Of a DNA stretch of 64,000 nt, positions 43,252-54,800 are shown piece after piece (positions within the stretch are counted from its first letter, which is position 1; every line of letters starts with the position of its first letter). The stretch is from Arthrobacter sp. Y81 (GTDB lineage Bacteria; Actinomycetota; Actinomycetes; Actinomycetales; Micrococcaceae). Location of the stretch: contig NZ_PJIL01000002.1 in NCBI RefSeq assembly GCF_002929335.1, positions 186,001 through 250,000 of the forward strand, in the 5' to 3' direction. A program made the translations under genes and the position numbers. The notes under the pieces were generated by a model. The model saw nothing but the letters and a program-made list of their open reading frames with translations. It searched no databases and had not been told where the DNA came from.

Positions 43252-45012
43252 ATGAAGCGTCCGGCACCGAGGCGGCCCCTGCGGTTTTCCACCCAGACCC
43301 TGCTGCTCCAGCTCGGAGTGGTTCTGCTCGTGGTGCTGCTCAGCGGCGCCGTGCATGCCTGGCTGACGTACGAGCGCCTGGGCCGGGAAGCGGAGAACCA
43401 GGCGCTCACCCTGGCCCGCACCGTTGCCTCGGATCCTGCGGTCCGCCAGGAGGTCCGGGCCATCAGCCGCGAGGCGGGCACTCCCCCGGCATCAGTGCTG
43501 CTGGCCGGCCCGCTGATGGCGGTGGCTGAAGGTGCCCGGACCCGCACGGGGGCGCTGTTCGTGGTGATCACCGATGAAACCGGCCTGCGGCTGGCCCACC
43601 CGGACGCCGACCGGCTGGGCGAAAAAGTCAGCACTGATCCCTCCGAAGCCCTTTCGGGCAAGGAGGTGACCACCCGGAACACCGGCACGCTGGGACCGTC
43701 GGCGGGAGCCAAGGTGCCCGTCTTCGGCCCGGACTCGGACACTGTGGTGGGCGAGGTCAGCGTGGGGTATTCCACCGAGAGCATCGTCCAGAGCCTGGCC
43801 CGGGACATCACGCCCATTGCGCTGACCGCGGCCGGTTCGCTGCTGGCCGGAGCCCTGGCCTCGTTCCTGCTGCGCCGTCGCCTGCAGCGGCTGACGCTGG
43901 GCCTGGAACCTGAGGAAATCAGCACCCTGGTCCATGACCAGGTGGCTGTCCTCCAGGGCGTTGACGACGGCGTGATCGGCGTAGCGGCCGACGGCCGGAT
44001 CAGCGTCTTCAACGCCGCCGCGCAGAGGCTCCTCGCCCAGCCCGATCTCGCCGGAACACCGTGGGAACAGGCCCCGGTCCCGGAGCAGCTGAAGGCCCTG
44101 ACCCGGCCGGACGCGGCAGAAGCAGACGCCGTCGAAATCATCGCCGGTGCCCGCGTGCTGGTGGCCAGCGCCCGCAAGGCGCTGCACCGGCGGGAGGACC
44201 TGGGCTGGGTAGTGATGCTCCGCGACCGCACCGAACTGCAGCACCTCACCCGCCAGCTCGATGCCGTGGGCACCATGTCCACCGCGCTGCGCGCCCAGCG
44301 CCACGAGTTCGCCAACCAGCTGCACACCATCGCCGGATTCATGAGCATCGGGCAGCACCAGCAGGCCCGAGACTATCTCGCTCGGCTCGCTGCCACGGGA
44401 CCGCTGAAGTTCCCGGTGGACCAGGCCGAGCTCCTGCAGGACCCGTACCTGCAGGCTTTCGTCGGCGCCAAGGGCGTGGAGGCGGACGAACGCGGCGTGA
44501 CACTGCGCATCGGCCCGGAAACGCTGGTGCGCGGCCAGGTCACCGAACCGCAGGATGTCACCACGGTGCTGGGGAACCTGATCGACAACGCCGTGAACGC
44601 CGCCGTCGCCGGCTCCGCGGCGGACCGCTGGGTGGAGGTGGAGCTGCTGGACGAACCGGGGCCCGACGGCGGGACGCTGCACGTCGTCGTCGCGGACTCC
44701 GGCGACGGCCTGGCTCCCGAAACGGCGGCCGGCGGGGCGGAGGCGGTGTTCGCCGAAGGATTCACGACGGCGGCACGGCCGGCACGTGCCGCCGGCGGGC
44801 AGGGCCTGGGGCTGGCACTTGCCCGGCAGCTTGCGCGGCGCCGCGGCGGGGACGTCCGGGTCCTGGAGCCCGGCTCCCCCGGCGGCCCCGGCGCAGTCTT
44901 CATGGCAACGCTGCCGCGGACCACAGCCGACCTGCCCGGAAAGGACAAGCTCATCAGGAACGACAGTTTTGCCGGAAAGGACAGTTTGATCGGGGAGGAA
45001 AGGGATGTCTGA
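43252..45012 (+). CDS. CitA/DcuS-type sensor histidine kinase
   Basis: 586 residues from ATG at 43252 with AGGAGG upstream. The N-terminal segment (about 18-38, QTLLLQLGVVLLVVLLSGAV) is a membrane anchor. An extracellular PAS/CitAP-like sensor (about 45-180) with GALFVVITDETGLRLAHP follows, then a second membrane segment (about 185-205) and a cytoplasmic PAS domain. The phospho-acceptor His is in RAQRHEFANQLHTIAGF, and the ATPase boxes are NLIDNAVNAA, VADSGDGLAPE and GGQGLGLALARQL. It overlaps the response regulator gene by 8 bases. Ligand probably citrate or another di/tricarboxylate. Confidence 0.93.
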   Translation: MKRPAPRRPLRFSTQTLLLQLGVVLLVVLLSGAVHAWLTYERLGREAENQALTLARTVASDPAVRQEVRAISREAGTPPASVLLAGPLMAVAEGARTRTGALFVVITDETGLRLAHPDADRLGEKVSTDPSEALSGKEVTTRNTGTLGPSAGAKVPVFGPDSDTVVGEVSVGYSTESIVQSLARDITPIALTAAGSLLAGALASFLLRRRLQRLTLGLEPEEISTLVHDQVAVLQGVDDGVIGVAADGRISVFNAAAQRLLAQPDLAGTPWEQAPVPEQLKALTRPDAAEADAVEIIAGARVLVASARKALHRREDLGWVVMLRDRTELQHLTRQLDAVGTMSTALRAQRHEFANQLHTIAGFMSIGQHQQARDYLARLAATGPLKFPVDQAELLQDPYLQAFVGAKGVEADERGVTLRIGPETLVRGQVTEPQDVTTVLGNLIDNAVNAAVAGSAADRWVEVELLDEPGPDGGTLHVVVADSGDGLAPETAAGGAEAVFAEGFTTAARPARAAGGQGLGLALARQLARRRGGDVRVLEPGSPGGPGAVFMATLPRTTADLPGKDKLIRNDSFAGKDSLIGEERDV

Positions 45013-45667
45013 GGATTTCAGGGTGCTGATTGTGGACGACGATTTCCACGTCGCCAAGCTGCACGCGGCCTACGTGGATTCGGTGGCCGGCTTCCTCGCG
45101 CTGCCGCCCGCTGGTTCGGCGTCCCAGGCGCTGCAGGCCATCCACAGCCTGCGCCCGGACCTGGTGCTGCTGGATGTGTACCTGCCTGACGGCTCGGGCC
45201 TGGACCTGCTCCGCCAGCTGGATGTGGACACCATGATCCTGAGCGCGGCGTCGGACGCCGTTTCGCTGCGCGCCGCCTTCCGGCGCGGCGCCCTGGGGTA
45301 CCTGCTGAAGCCGTTCACGGCCGAGTCGTTGTCCCAGCAGCTCCGTTCCTATGCCCGGTACCGGCGGATCCTGGCCCAGCCCGGCGCGCTGGACCAGGAC
45401 ACGGTGGAGCGGGCCAAACGGTCCTTGATTCCCGGGGACGTCACGGTATCGGCCAAGCCGCGCTCCGCCACCGAGGCGGCAGTGCTGGAATCGCTGGTGC
45501 CCGGGGAACAGTATTCGGCGGCCGAGGTGGCGGGGCGGGTCGGTGTTTCCCGGGCCACCGCCCAGCGGTACCTGTCCTCGCTGGCGGATGACGGCGCCGT
45601 CGACATCCAGCTCCGCTACGGAACCACCGGCCGCCCCGAACACCGCTACGGCCTCCCGGCTAGCTAG
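45005..45667 (+). CDS. CitB/DcuR-type response regulator
   Basis: 220 residues. The receiver domain has FRVLIVDDDFHVAKLH (acidic pocket), phosphorylated Asp in LVLLDVYLPDGSG, Ser/Thr in MILSAAS and Lys in YLLKPFTAE. A C-terminal helix-turn-helix reads SAAEVAGRVGVSRATAQRYL. It is paired with the upstream kinase and probably activates the divergent CitMHS transporter. Its TAG stop shares the CTAG bases with the stop of the convergent RidA gene. Confidence 0.92.
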   Translation: MSEDFRVLIVDDDFHVAKLHAAYVDSVAGFLALPPAGSASQALQAIHSLRPDLVLLDVYLPDGSGLDLLRQLDVDTMILSAASDAVSLRAAFRRGALGYLLKPFTAESLSQQLRSYARYRRILAQPGALDQDTVERAKRSLIPGDVTVSAKPRSATEAAVLESLVPGEQYSAAEVAGRVGVSRATAQRYLSSLADDGAVDIQLRYGTTGRPEHRYGLPAS

Positions 45668-46047
45668 CTGGCGCTCTTCTGGGCCACGAGTTCGATTTCC
45701 ACCAGCATCTTGGGGTCGAGGAACGGCAGCACATGGACCAGGGACAGGGTGGGGCGGATCTCGCCGAACACTTCACCGTGGGCGCGGCCGGCGTCTTCCC
45801 ACTTGCTGATGTCCGTCAGGTACAGCTTGGACTGCACCACGTCGCCGTATTCGAACCCTGCCTCGGCCAGGACTGCGCCCAGCTTTTCCAGGATGAACTT
45901 GGTCTGGGCATAGAAATCCTCGCCCACGATTCCGTCTTCACCGCTGGCGGCGGTGGCGGAGATGTACAGGGTGTTGTCCACCTGCACCGCACGGGAATAG
46001 CCGAGGGTCTGCTCCCACGTGGAGCCGGAGCCGAATGTCTTGCGCAT
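45664..46047 (-). CDS. RidA-family protein
   Basis: 127 residues from ATG at 46047 with AAAGG upstream. RidA proteins hydrolyse reactive enamine/imine intermediates from amino-acid metabolism. The beta-alpha core shows YSRAVQVDNTLYISATAAS, QTKFILEKLGAVLAEAGFEY and DVVQSKLYLTDISKWEDAG; the C-terminal strand is RPTLSLVHVLPFLDPKMLVE. The usual arginine that binds the carboxylate may be at RPTLS. It is convergent with, and shares 4 bases with, the response regulator gene. Confidence 0.9.
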   Translation of the reverse strand: MRKTFGSGSTWEQTLGYSRAVQVDNTLYISATAASGEDGIVGEDFYAQTKFILEKLGAVLAEAGFEYGDVVQSKLYLTDISKWEDAGRAHGEVFGEIRPTLSLVHVLPFLDPKMLVEIELVAQKSAS

Positions 46048-46093
46048 GGTCTGCCTTTCGATGGTGCCTTGAGTCGGCACCACTTTAGGGCGG

Positions 46094-46597
46094 CTAGACG
46101 TCCAGCCGGTAAACCAGCAGCTTTATGTCGGTATCCGGCACGAACCAGTCGCGCTCGGGTACGCGCTGGAAGCCAATCTTGCGGTACAGCCCGTGCGCGC
46201 TTTCCCAGGTGAGGCCCGTCGTGAGGGACACGGCCTTGATGCCTTCCAGCGCCTTGGCGTGGGCAATAATCGCATCGACCATGGCCCTGCCGGCGCCGCT
46301 GCGCTGGACCGCGGGGTCCACCACGAGCATGCGGAATTCGAGTTCGTCCGCCAGCGCGATGTCCGCGAAAGGCTCACCGGCGACGGCGAGTGTCACGGAA
46401 CCGACGACGCGGCCCGCCCGCTCGGCAACCCAGATGGTCGCCTCGGCGGCCCGCTTTGCCACGTCCTGGATCTGCAGCATGTACGGGTGGTCGGCATTCG
46501 CGAAGTAGCCCGCGGCAAGGTAGGCGTCCCGCGTAATGCGGGCCACGGCGTCGTAATCTGCCGGGATGGCGGGGCGAATGAGGATCTGCGGATGCAC
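46094..46597 (-). CDS. GNAT-family N-acetyltransferase
   Basis: 167 residues from GTG at 46597. Acetyl-CoA motif A reads MLVVDPAVQRSGAGRAMVDA near residue 88, and the C-terminal YRKIGFQRVPERDWFV is the usual motif B. A single GNAT domain occupies the whole protein. The substrate is unknown. It lies 46 bases upstream of the RidA gene on the same strand. Confidence 0.88.
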   Translation of the reverse strand: MHPQILIRPAIPADYDAVARITRDAYLAAGYFANADHPYMLQIQDVAKRAAEATIWVAERAGRVVGSVTLAVAGEPFADIALADELEFRMLVVDPAVQRSGAGRAMVDAIIAHAKALEGIKAVSLTTGLTWESAHGLYRKIGFQRVPERDWFVPDTDIKLLVYRLDV

Positions 46598-46684
46598 TTA
46601 TCCATGCTAGTTGCGCGCGCGTCCCGCAGCCCGCGAAATGGCTGTTTCCGTGACTGAACTATCAGTGGGCCCGGATGGCCTTGT

Positions 46685-46764
46685 GTTGCGCCCCGTGTCC
46701 GGGCGTTGCGCCGCGTGTCCGGGCGTTTCCCTCTATTTCCGGGCATTTCCCGCTGTTTCGCGCC
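46685..46764. repeat. Tandem 20-bp repeats before the LLM oxidoreductase gene
   Basis: Four contiguous 20-base units: GTTGCGCCCCGTGTCCGGGC (46685), GTTGCGCCGCGTGTCCGGGC (46705), GTTTCCCTCTATTTCCGGGC (46725) and ATTTCCCGCTGTTTCGCGCC (46745), then a partial fifth. The first two differ at one base; the others keep the TTTCCGGGC-like end. They fill most of the 271-base gap between the GNAT gene and the LLM gene. Confidence 0.75.
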
Positions 46765-46868
46765 GTTTCTCCAGTGGTCGGCGGGGCTGGCAGCGGCCGG
46801 TGCGGCTGTGCTTGATTTGCACCACCGACACGCCGCCCGAACAACAACCCGACCGACAGGATCACACC

Positions 46869-48224
46869 ATGGCACCGTCCCAGCGCACCCTGCACCTTAA
46901 TGCTTTCCTCATGAGCACCGGCCACCACGAAGCCTCGTGGCGGCTGCCCGAGAGCAACCCCCGGGCCAGCACGGACATCAGCCACTACCGCAACCTGGCA
47001 CAGATTGCCGAGCGCGGCACTTTCGATTCCATCTTCTTCGCGGACTCGCCCGTGATCTTCGGCAACGTGGGCCGCCGGCCGGCCGGAAAGCTCGAACCGA
47101 CGGTGCTGCTGACCGCCATCGCCGCAGCCACGGAGAAGATCGGCCTGATTGCCACGGCTTCCACCACCTATAACGATCCGTTCAACCTTGCCCGCCGCTT
47201 CGCCTCCGTCGATTTCGTCAGCGGCGGCCGTGCCGGCTGGAACGTGGTTACCACTGCAGGGCCCGACGCCGCGCGGAACTTCGGCGTCGATGACCAGCCG
47301 GCGCACGCCACCCGTTATGAACGGGCGGCGGAGTTCCTGGACGTCGCCGGCAAGCTCTGGGACAGCTGGGATGACGACGCCGTGGTGGCGGACAAGGAGG
47401 CCGGAGTCTGGGCCGATGCGGACAAGGTCAGGCCGATCGACCACGTCGGCAAGCATTTCAGGGTGCGCGGTCCGCTGAATGTACCGCGGTCGCCGCAGGG
47501 CTACCCGCTGATCGTCCAGGCCGGATCCTCCGAAAACGGCAAGGGCCTGGCGGCGCTCTACGCGGAGGCTGTGTTCACTGCGCAGCAGACGCTCGAAGAC
47601 GCGCAGGGTTTCTACGCCGACCTCAAGGCCCGCACCACTGCCGCCGGGCGCGACCCGGAGGGCATCAAGATCCTGCCCGGCATTGTGCCCGTGCTGGCCG
47701 GCACGGAAGCCGAGGCCAAGAAACTGGAACGCGAACTCGACGATCTGATCCGGCCCGAGTATGCGCGCATCGAACTGGCGAAGACCCTGGGCGTCAGCCC
47801 GGACGACCTGCCCCTGGACAGGCAACTGCCGGCAGACCTTCCGGATGAGGACTCCGTCCAGGGCGCCAAGAGCCGCTACACCCTGATCGTGGAGCTTGCC
47901 CGCCGCGAACAGCTCACGGTGCGCCAGCTGATCGGACGGCTGGGCGGCGGCCGCGGCCACCGCACGTTCTCGGGAACGCCCGAGCAGGTAGCCGATGCCA
48001 TTCAGCTCTGGTTCGAGAACGGTGCCGCGGACGGCTTCAACATCATGCCCGCAGTGCTCCCCTCAGGGCTGGAGGCTTTCGTGGACCACGTGGTGCCGGT
48101 CCTTCGGCGGCGCGGCCTGTTCCGCACGGAGTACACGGCAAATACGCTGCGGGGTCACTACGGGCTCGAGCGGCCGCTCAACCGCTATTCCGGTGCCGCC
48201 GGGCTGGCTGCCGCGCACGCCTGA
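46869..48224 (+). CDS. LLM-class flavin-dependent monooxygenase (NtaA/SnaA/DszA-like)
   Basis: 451 residues from ATG at 46869 with AGGA upstream; the frame upstream is the tandem-repeat region and is not coding. It is a bacterial luciferase-like enzyme that oxidises organic substrates with reduced FMN and O2. Signs of the NtaA branch are FDSIFFADSPVIFGNVGRRP near residue 60, FVSGGRAGWNVVTTAGPDAA near 120 and PLIVQAGSSENGKGLAAL near 215. This branch includes nitrilotriacetate and dibenzothiophene-sulfone monooxygenases. A flavin reductase is not adjacent. Confidence 0.92.
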   Translation: MAPSQRTLHLNAFLMSTGHHEASWRLPESNPRASTDISHYRNLAQIAERGTFDSIFFADSPVIFGNVGRRPAGKLEPTVLLTAIAAATEKIGLIATASTTYNDPFNLARRFASVDFVSGGRAGWNVVTTAGPDAARNFGVDDQPAHATRYERAAEFLDVAGKLWDSWDDDAVVADKEAGVWADADKVRPIDHVGKHFRVRGPLNVPRSPQGYPLIVQAGSSENGKGLAALYAEAVFTAQQTLEDAQGFYADLKARTTAAGRDPEGIKILPGIVPVLAGTEAEAKKLERELDDLIRPEYARIELAKTLGVSPDDLPLDRQLPADLPDEDSVQGAKSRYTLIVELARREQLTVRQLIGRLGGGRGHRTFSGTPEQVADAIQLWFENGAADGFNIMPAVLPSGLEAFVDHVVPVLRRRGLFRTEYTANTLRGHYGLERPLNRYSGAAGLAAAHA

Positions 48225-48258
48225 GCCTGAGCTCCCGCCGCCCGTCAGCCGTCGCCCG

Positions 48259-51419
<3,161 letters not shown>

Positions 51420-51428
51420 CTAACACAC

Positions 51429-51464
51429 GGATGCCCCGGACGCTTTACGGCGTCCGGGGCATCC
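51429..51464. terminator. Hairpin between the WXG100 gene and ligA
   Basis: GGATGCCCCGGACGC (51429-51443) with GCGTCCGGGGCATCC (51450-51464), a perfect 15-bp stem with a small loop. It lies 28 bases beyond the WXG100 stop. On the minus strand GTGTGTTAGC follows, with only scattered U. It probably ends or attenuates the secretion operon before ligA. Confidence 0.7.
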
Positions 51465-51492
51465 GGCAGATATTTTCTGGAGGGAGGCCTTC

Positions 51493-51756
51493 CTAGCGGG
51501 AAGCCTCCTCCTGCTGGGAAGCGTTCTTGGTAGCCTGCTTGCCGGCTTCCTGCAGCGCCTGTGCCACCTTGGCCAGTGCTGTCACGTGCGAACCGGACCA
51601 CTCGCTGCGGAACTTGTCCGCGTCCGGGCCCTTCCAGTCAGTGCCGTCAAGAGCCTTCGACAGCTGCGACTTCTGCTTCTCAATCTCGGACGAACCAGCC
51701 TGCAGCTTGGTTCCGAGCGCCTTGAGCTGAGCAATGTCTGCGCCCCAAATAGCCAT
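51493..51756 (-). CDS. WXG100-family (ESAT-6-like) secreted protein
   Basis: 87 residues with AAGGAG seven bases before the ATG. Two helices flank the WXG turn (GTDWKGPDADKF at about 38-49). The C-terminal KVAQALQEAGKQATKN ends without the YxxxD/E secretion tag of mycobacterial Esx partners, as in single-gene WXG100 proteins that form homodimers. There is no signal peptide. It follows the FHA/FtsK ATPase gene by 135 bases and is its obvious substrate candidate. Confidence 0.93.
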   Translation of the reverse strand: MAIWGADIAQLKALGTKLQAGSSEIEKQKSQLSKALDGTDWKGPDADKFRSEWSGSHVTALAKVAQALQEAGKQATKNASQQEEASR

Positions 51757-51891
51757 TAGTTATCTCCTTTAGTCAACGGACCCGATCCGATCGGCTCCCC
51801 AGCGGCCCCCGGCTCATCCGGAAGATCCATTACCTAGAACCTATCCCGCGGCCCAACTCATCGTCGATGGGCACCGCTCCCCATGCACCAC

Positions 51892-54800
51892 TCACCGTGC
51901 CGCTCCCACGCGGCCCAGGTCCGGTTCGGTCTGGTTGCGGTTCTCAGGAGGCAGCGCGATTTGCAGCTTGCGGACCTTGCCCCGGCCCACAATGTAACCG
52001 CGCCCCGGAATGAAGTCCGAACTGATCTTGCCCAGTGAGGTGTTGAGCAGGCTGTCGCCTTCGATGTCGCCGGGGTTGATCAGCAGTCCCCGCCGGCCGG
52101 ATTTGAACGGCTGCGACAGTGACCAGGCGGAGGACCAGGTGGAGGTTTCAGACTCTCCCACCACCCATTGGTCGGACTTGATGGACGTGGTGACAAGCCG
52201 CTCGATGCCGGACTCGGCGCTGGTGTCCGTGAACTCGGTCAGGCCTTCGATGAAGATGGCCAATCTGCCCGGGTTCTCCGCGGAGTAGTCCACCAGTCCG
52301 TCAATGGCCTCTTCGACGTCATCGGCCCCCACGAGCGACCGGTTCCAGACCTTCAGCGACGCGACGGCGGACCTGCGGGAGCCGATGTAGATCAGTTCGG
52401 CGCCGGGGTTGGACCGGCGCAGGGCGTAGGCCATGGTGACCAGGGCAACTGTCCGGCCGGCGCCTGGCGGACCGGCAACGAGCAGCGGGCCCTTGGCCAT
52501 GATCTCGGCCGGCTGGAGCGTTTCGTCGTCGACACCGATGACCGGAAGGTCCTGGCTGCCGGCGGGAAGGATGTCCAGGTCAACCTGTTCGGGCAGCCGT
52601 TCGATCTGCGGCGCCTTCTCCATGCCTTGGCGCAGCATGGCTTCGCTGAGCTTGTGCACCTCGCGTGCCTGCAGCGCCAGGTTCGAGTCGCCGCCGAGCA
52701 CGGCAAGCTGGACCTCATGGGCTCCGAGCAGGCCGCGGCCCGGAGGTGACGACTGGCTCAGGACGTCCTTCGGTACATCCAACGAAATGTAATCGTCTTC
52801 GGACGAGAGCCGCAGGACCAGGCGCCGCTGGATCGACGCCAGCAGCGAGGCCGGGACGGAGTTGGGCCGGTCGCCGGTGACTACCAGGTGGATGCCCAAC
52901 GGCCGGCCGTCCGTGGCCAGTTGAAGGAAAATGTCCCACAGCGCGGACAGCCGGCTGTATTCGTAGGCTTCGCGGAAGCTGGACATGCCGTCCACCAGGA
53001 TGAAGATCCGCTTCTCTTCCGGGTCGTTGGCCAACTTCCGGTATTCCACGATGGTGGAGGCGCGGACTTCGGAATAGCGGGCGGCGCGGTCGTCGGCCAC
53101 GTCGCGCAGCCACCGCAGCAGCCTTCCGACGCGTTCAACGTCGTCGCCGTTGATGATCTCGCCCACGTGCGGCAGGCCGTCGAGCATCTTCAGTCCGGAG
53201 GAACCGCAGTCGATGCCGTAGACATGGACAGGGCCTCCTCGCGGAGTGATTGCCGCAGCGATGGCGATGCCCCGCAGGGCGGCTGACTTGCCCGATCCGC
53301 CCGTTCCGTAGATGGCCATGTTGCCGTCTTTGTCCGGCTCGTAAAAGACGGTGGGCTGATCCTGGTGGGCGGGGTCGTCGGCCACACCCAGGAGGAGGCG
53401 TTCGTCCGTCCTGGGGTTGGGCAGCTTGGAGAAATCGTAGGTCTTGGCCAGCTCGTTGAGCCACGGTTTACGTGGCGGCGCGATGGAAAGCACCTCGGCC
53501 GCCTTGATGATGTTGGCCGTCATCCGCGCAATGTCGTTGGGGCCGGCAGGTTCCTCCCGAACAGGCTTCTCAGGCGCGGGAGCGGCCCAGCTGGGTCCCG
53601 ATCCGAAGGCCATTTCCACGATGTCCATCTGCGGGGCCTGCGGTTTTTCCGTGGTCCAGCCGCCGGCGTAGCCGGTCTGGAAGCCCTGGATCCGGCCGGG
53701 GCCGGTCTTCGCGGCACCGCGGCCTGGGATCGAGGGATCGAAGTAGGCCGCGGTGGGAACGCCGAGAATGTCCGTGGCATCCTCCTCGTCGGCCATGCGG
53801 AGCGCCACCCGCAGGTTGGTGTTGGCGCGCAGGCTGTCCTTGATGACGCCGGCGGGCCGCTGGGTGGCGAGGATCAGGTGGAGGCCCAGGGACCGACCGC
53901 GGGCTGCCACATCCACCACACCGTCCACGAACTCAGGTACTTCGGTGGCGAGGGCCGCGAACTCGTCCACGATGATGATGAGGTACGGCGGAGCCTCGGG
54001 ATCCGCCTCGCGCTGGAGGCCCAGTAGGTCCTTGGCCTTCTTCCGGTTGAGCAGGTGCTCCCGGTAGTGCAGTTCAGCCCGGAGGGAGGTCAGGGCACGG
54101 CGCACCAGGTGCTGCGAGAGATCGGTTACCAGGCCAACGGTGTGGGGCAGGTGCAGGCAGTCGGCAAAGGCGGCACCGCCTTTGTAGTCCACGAACAGGA
54201 AGCTCACCCGGTCCGGGCTGTACGCGGCCGCCATGCCCATGACCCAGGACTGCAGGAATTCGGATTTTCCGGCGCCCGTGGTTCCACCCACGAGTGCGTG
54301 CGGGCCCTCGTTCTTCAGGTCGAGGTACAGCGGTTCGACGCCCTTCGATCCGACCAGGGCACGGAGCGTGCCGTTGTCCTTGCGGTTGGCGACTGCGGTG
54401 GCGCGGACCGAGTTGTTCTCTTTCCAGCGGTCCGCCACCGCCTGGGGGTTGTCCATGAAGTCCTTGCCGATCAGGCTCACGTAGGACACAGCGCGGGGCA
54501 GGTCGGAGTCGTCGTCAACGGGCTTGCCCACATCCACCACCGGGGAGAGCATCCGGGCCAGTTGGGCGGCCAGTTCGGCGTCGAGGCTTTCGCAGCTGAC
54601 CGGGTAGGTGTGGCGGCCCAGCCGGACCTGGCCGGTGGTGGTTCCGTGGTCGCCGTCGACCACCATGAAGTCCCGGCACGCGGCAGGAAGCGACTGGACG
54701 CTGGTTGCCACCCACATGACATGGACGCCGGAATCCGGCCCGCGTTCCACGAGCCGTGTCAGCCGGCCGCGGTCAACGGGAGCATCGTCTTCGACGATCA

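Noticed and set aside
51757..51891. A possible additional small secreted-protein gene between the WXG100 gene and the ATPase
   Set aside because: No open frame with a WXG or helical pattern was found; the gap holds only the ribosome site and short palindromes such as CCGATCCGATCGG.
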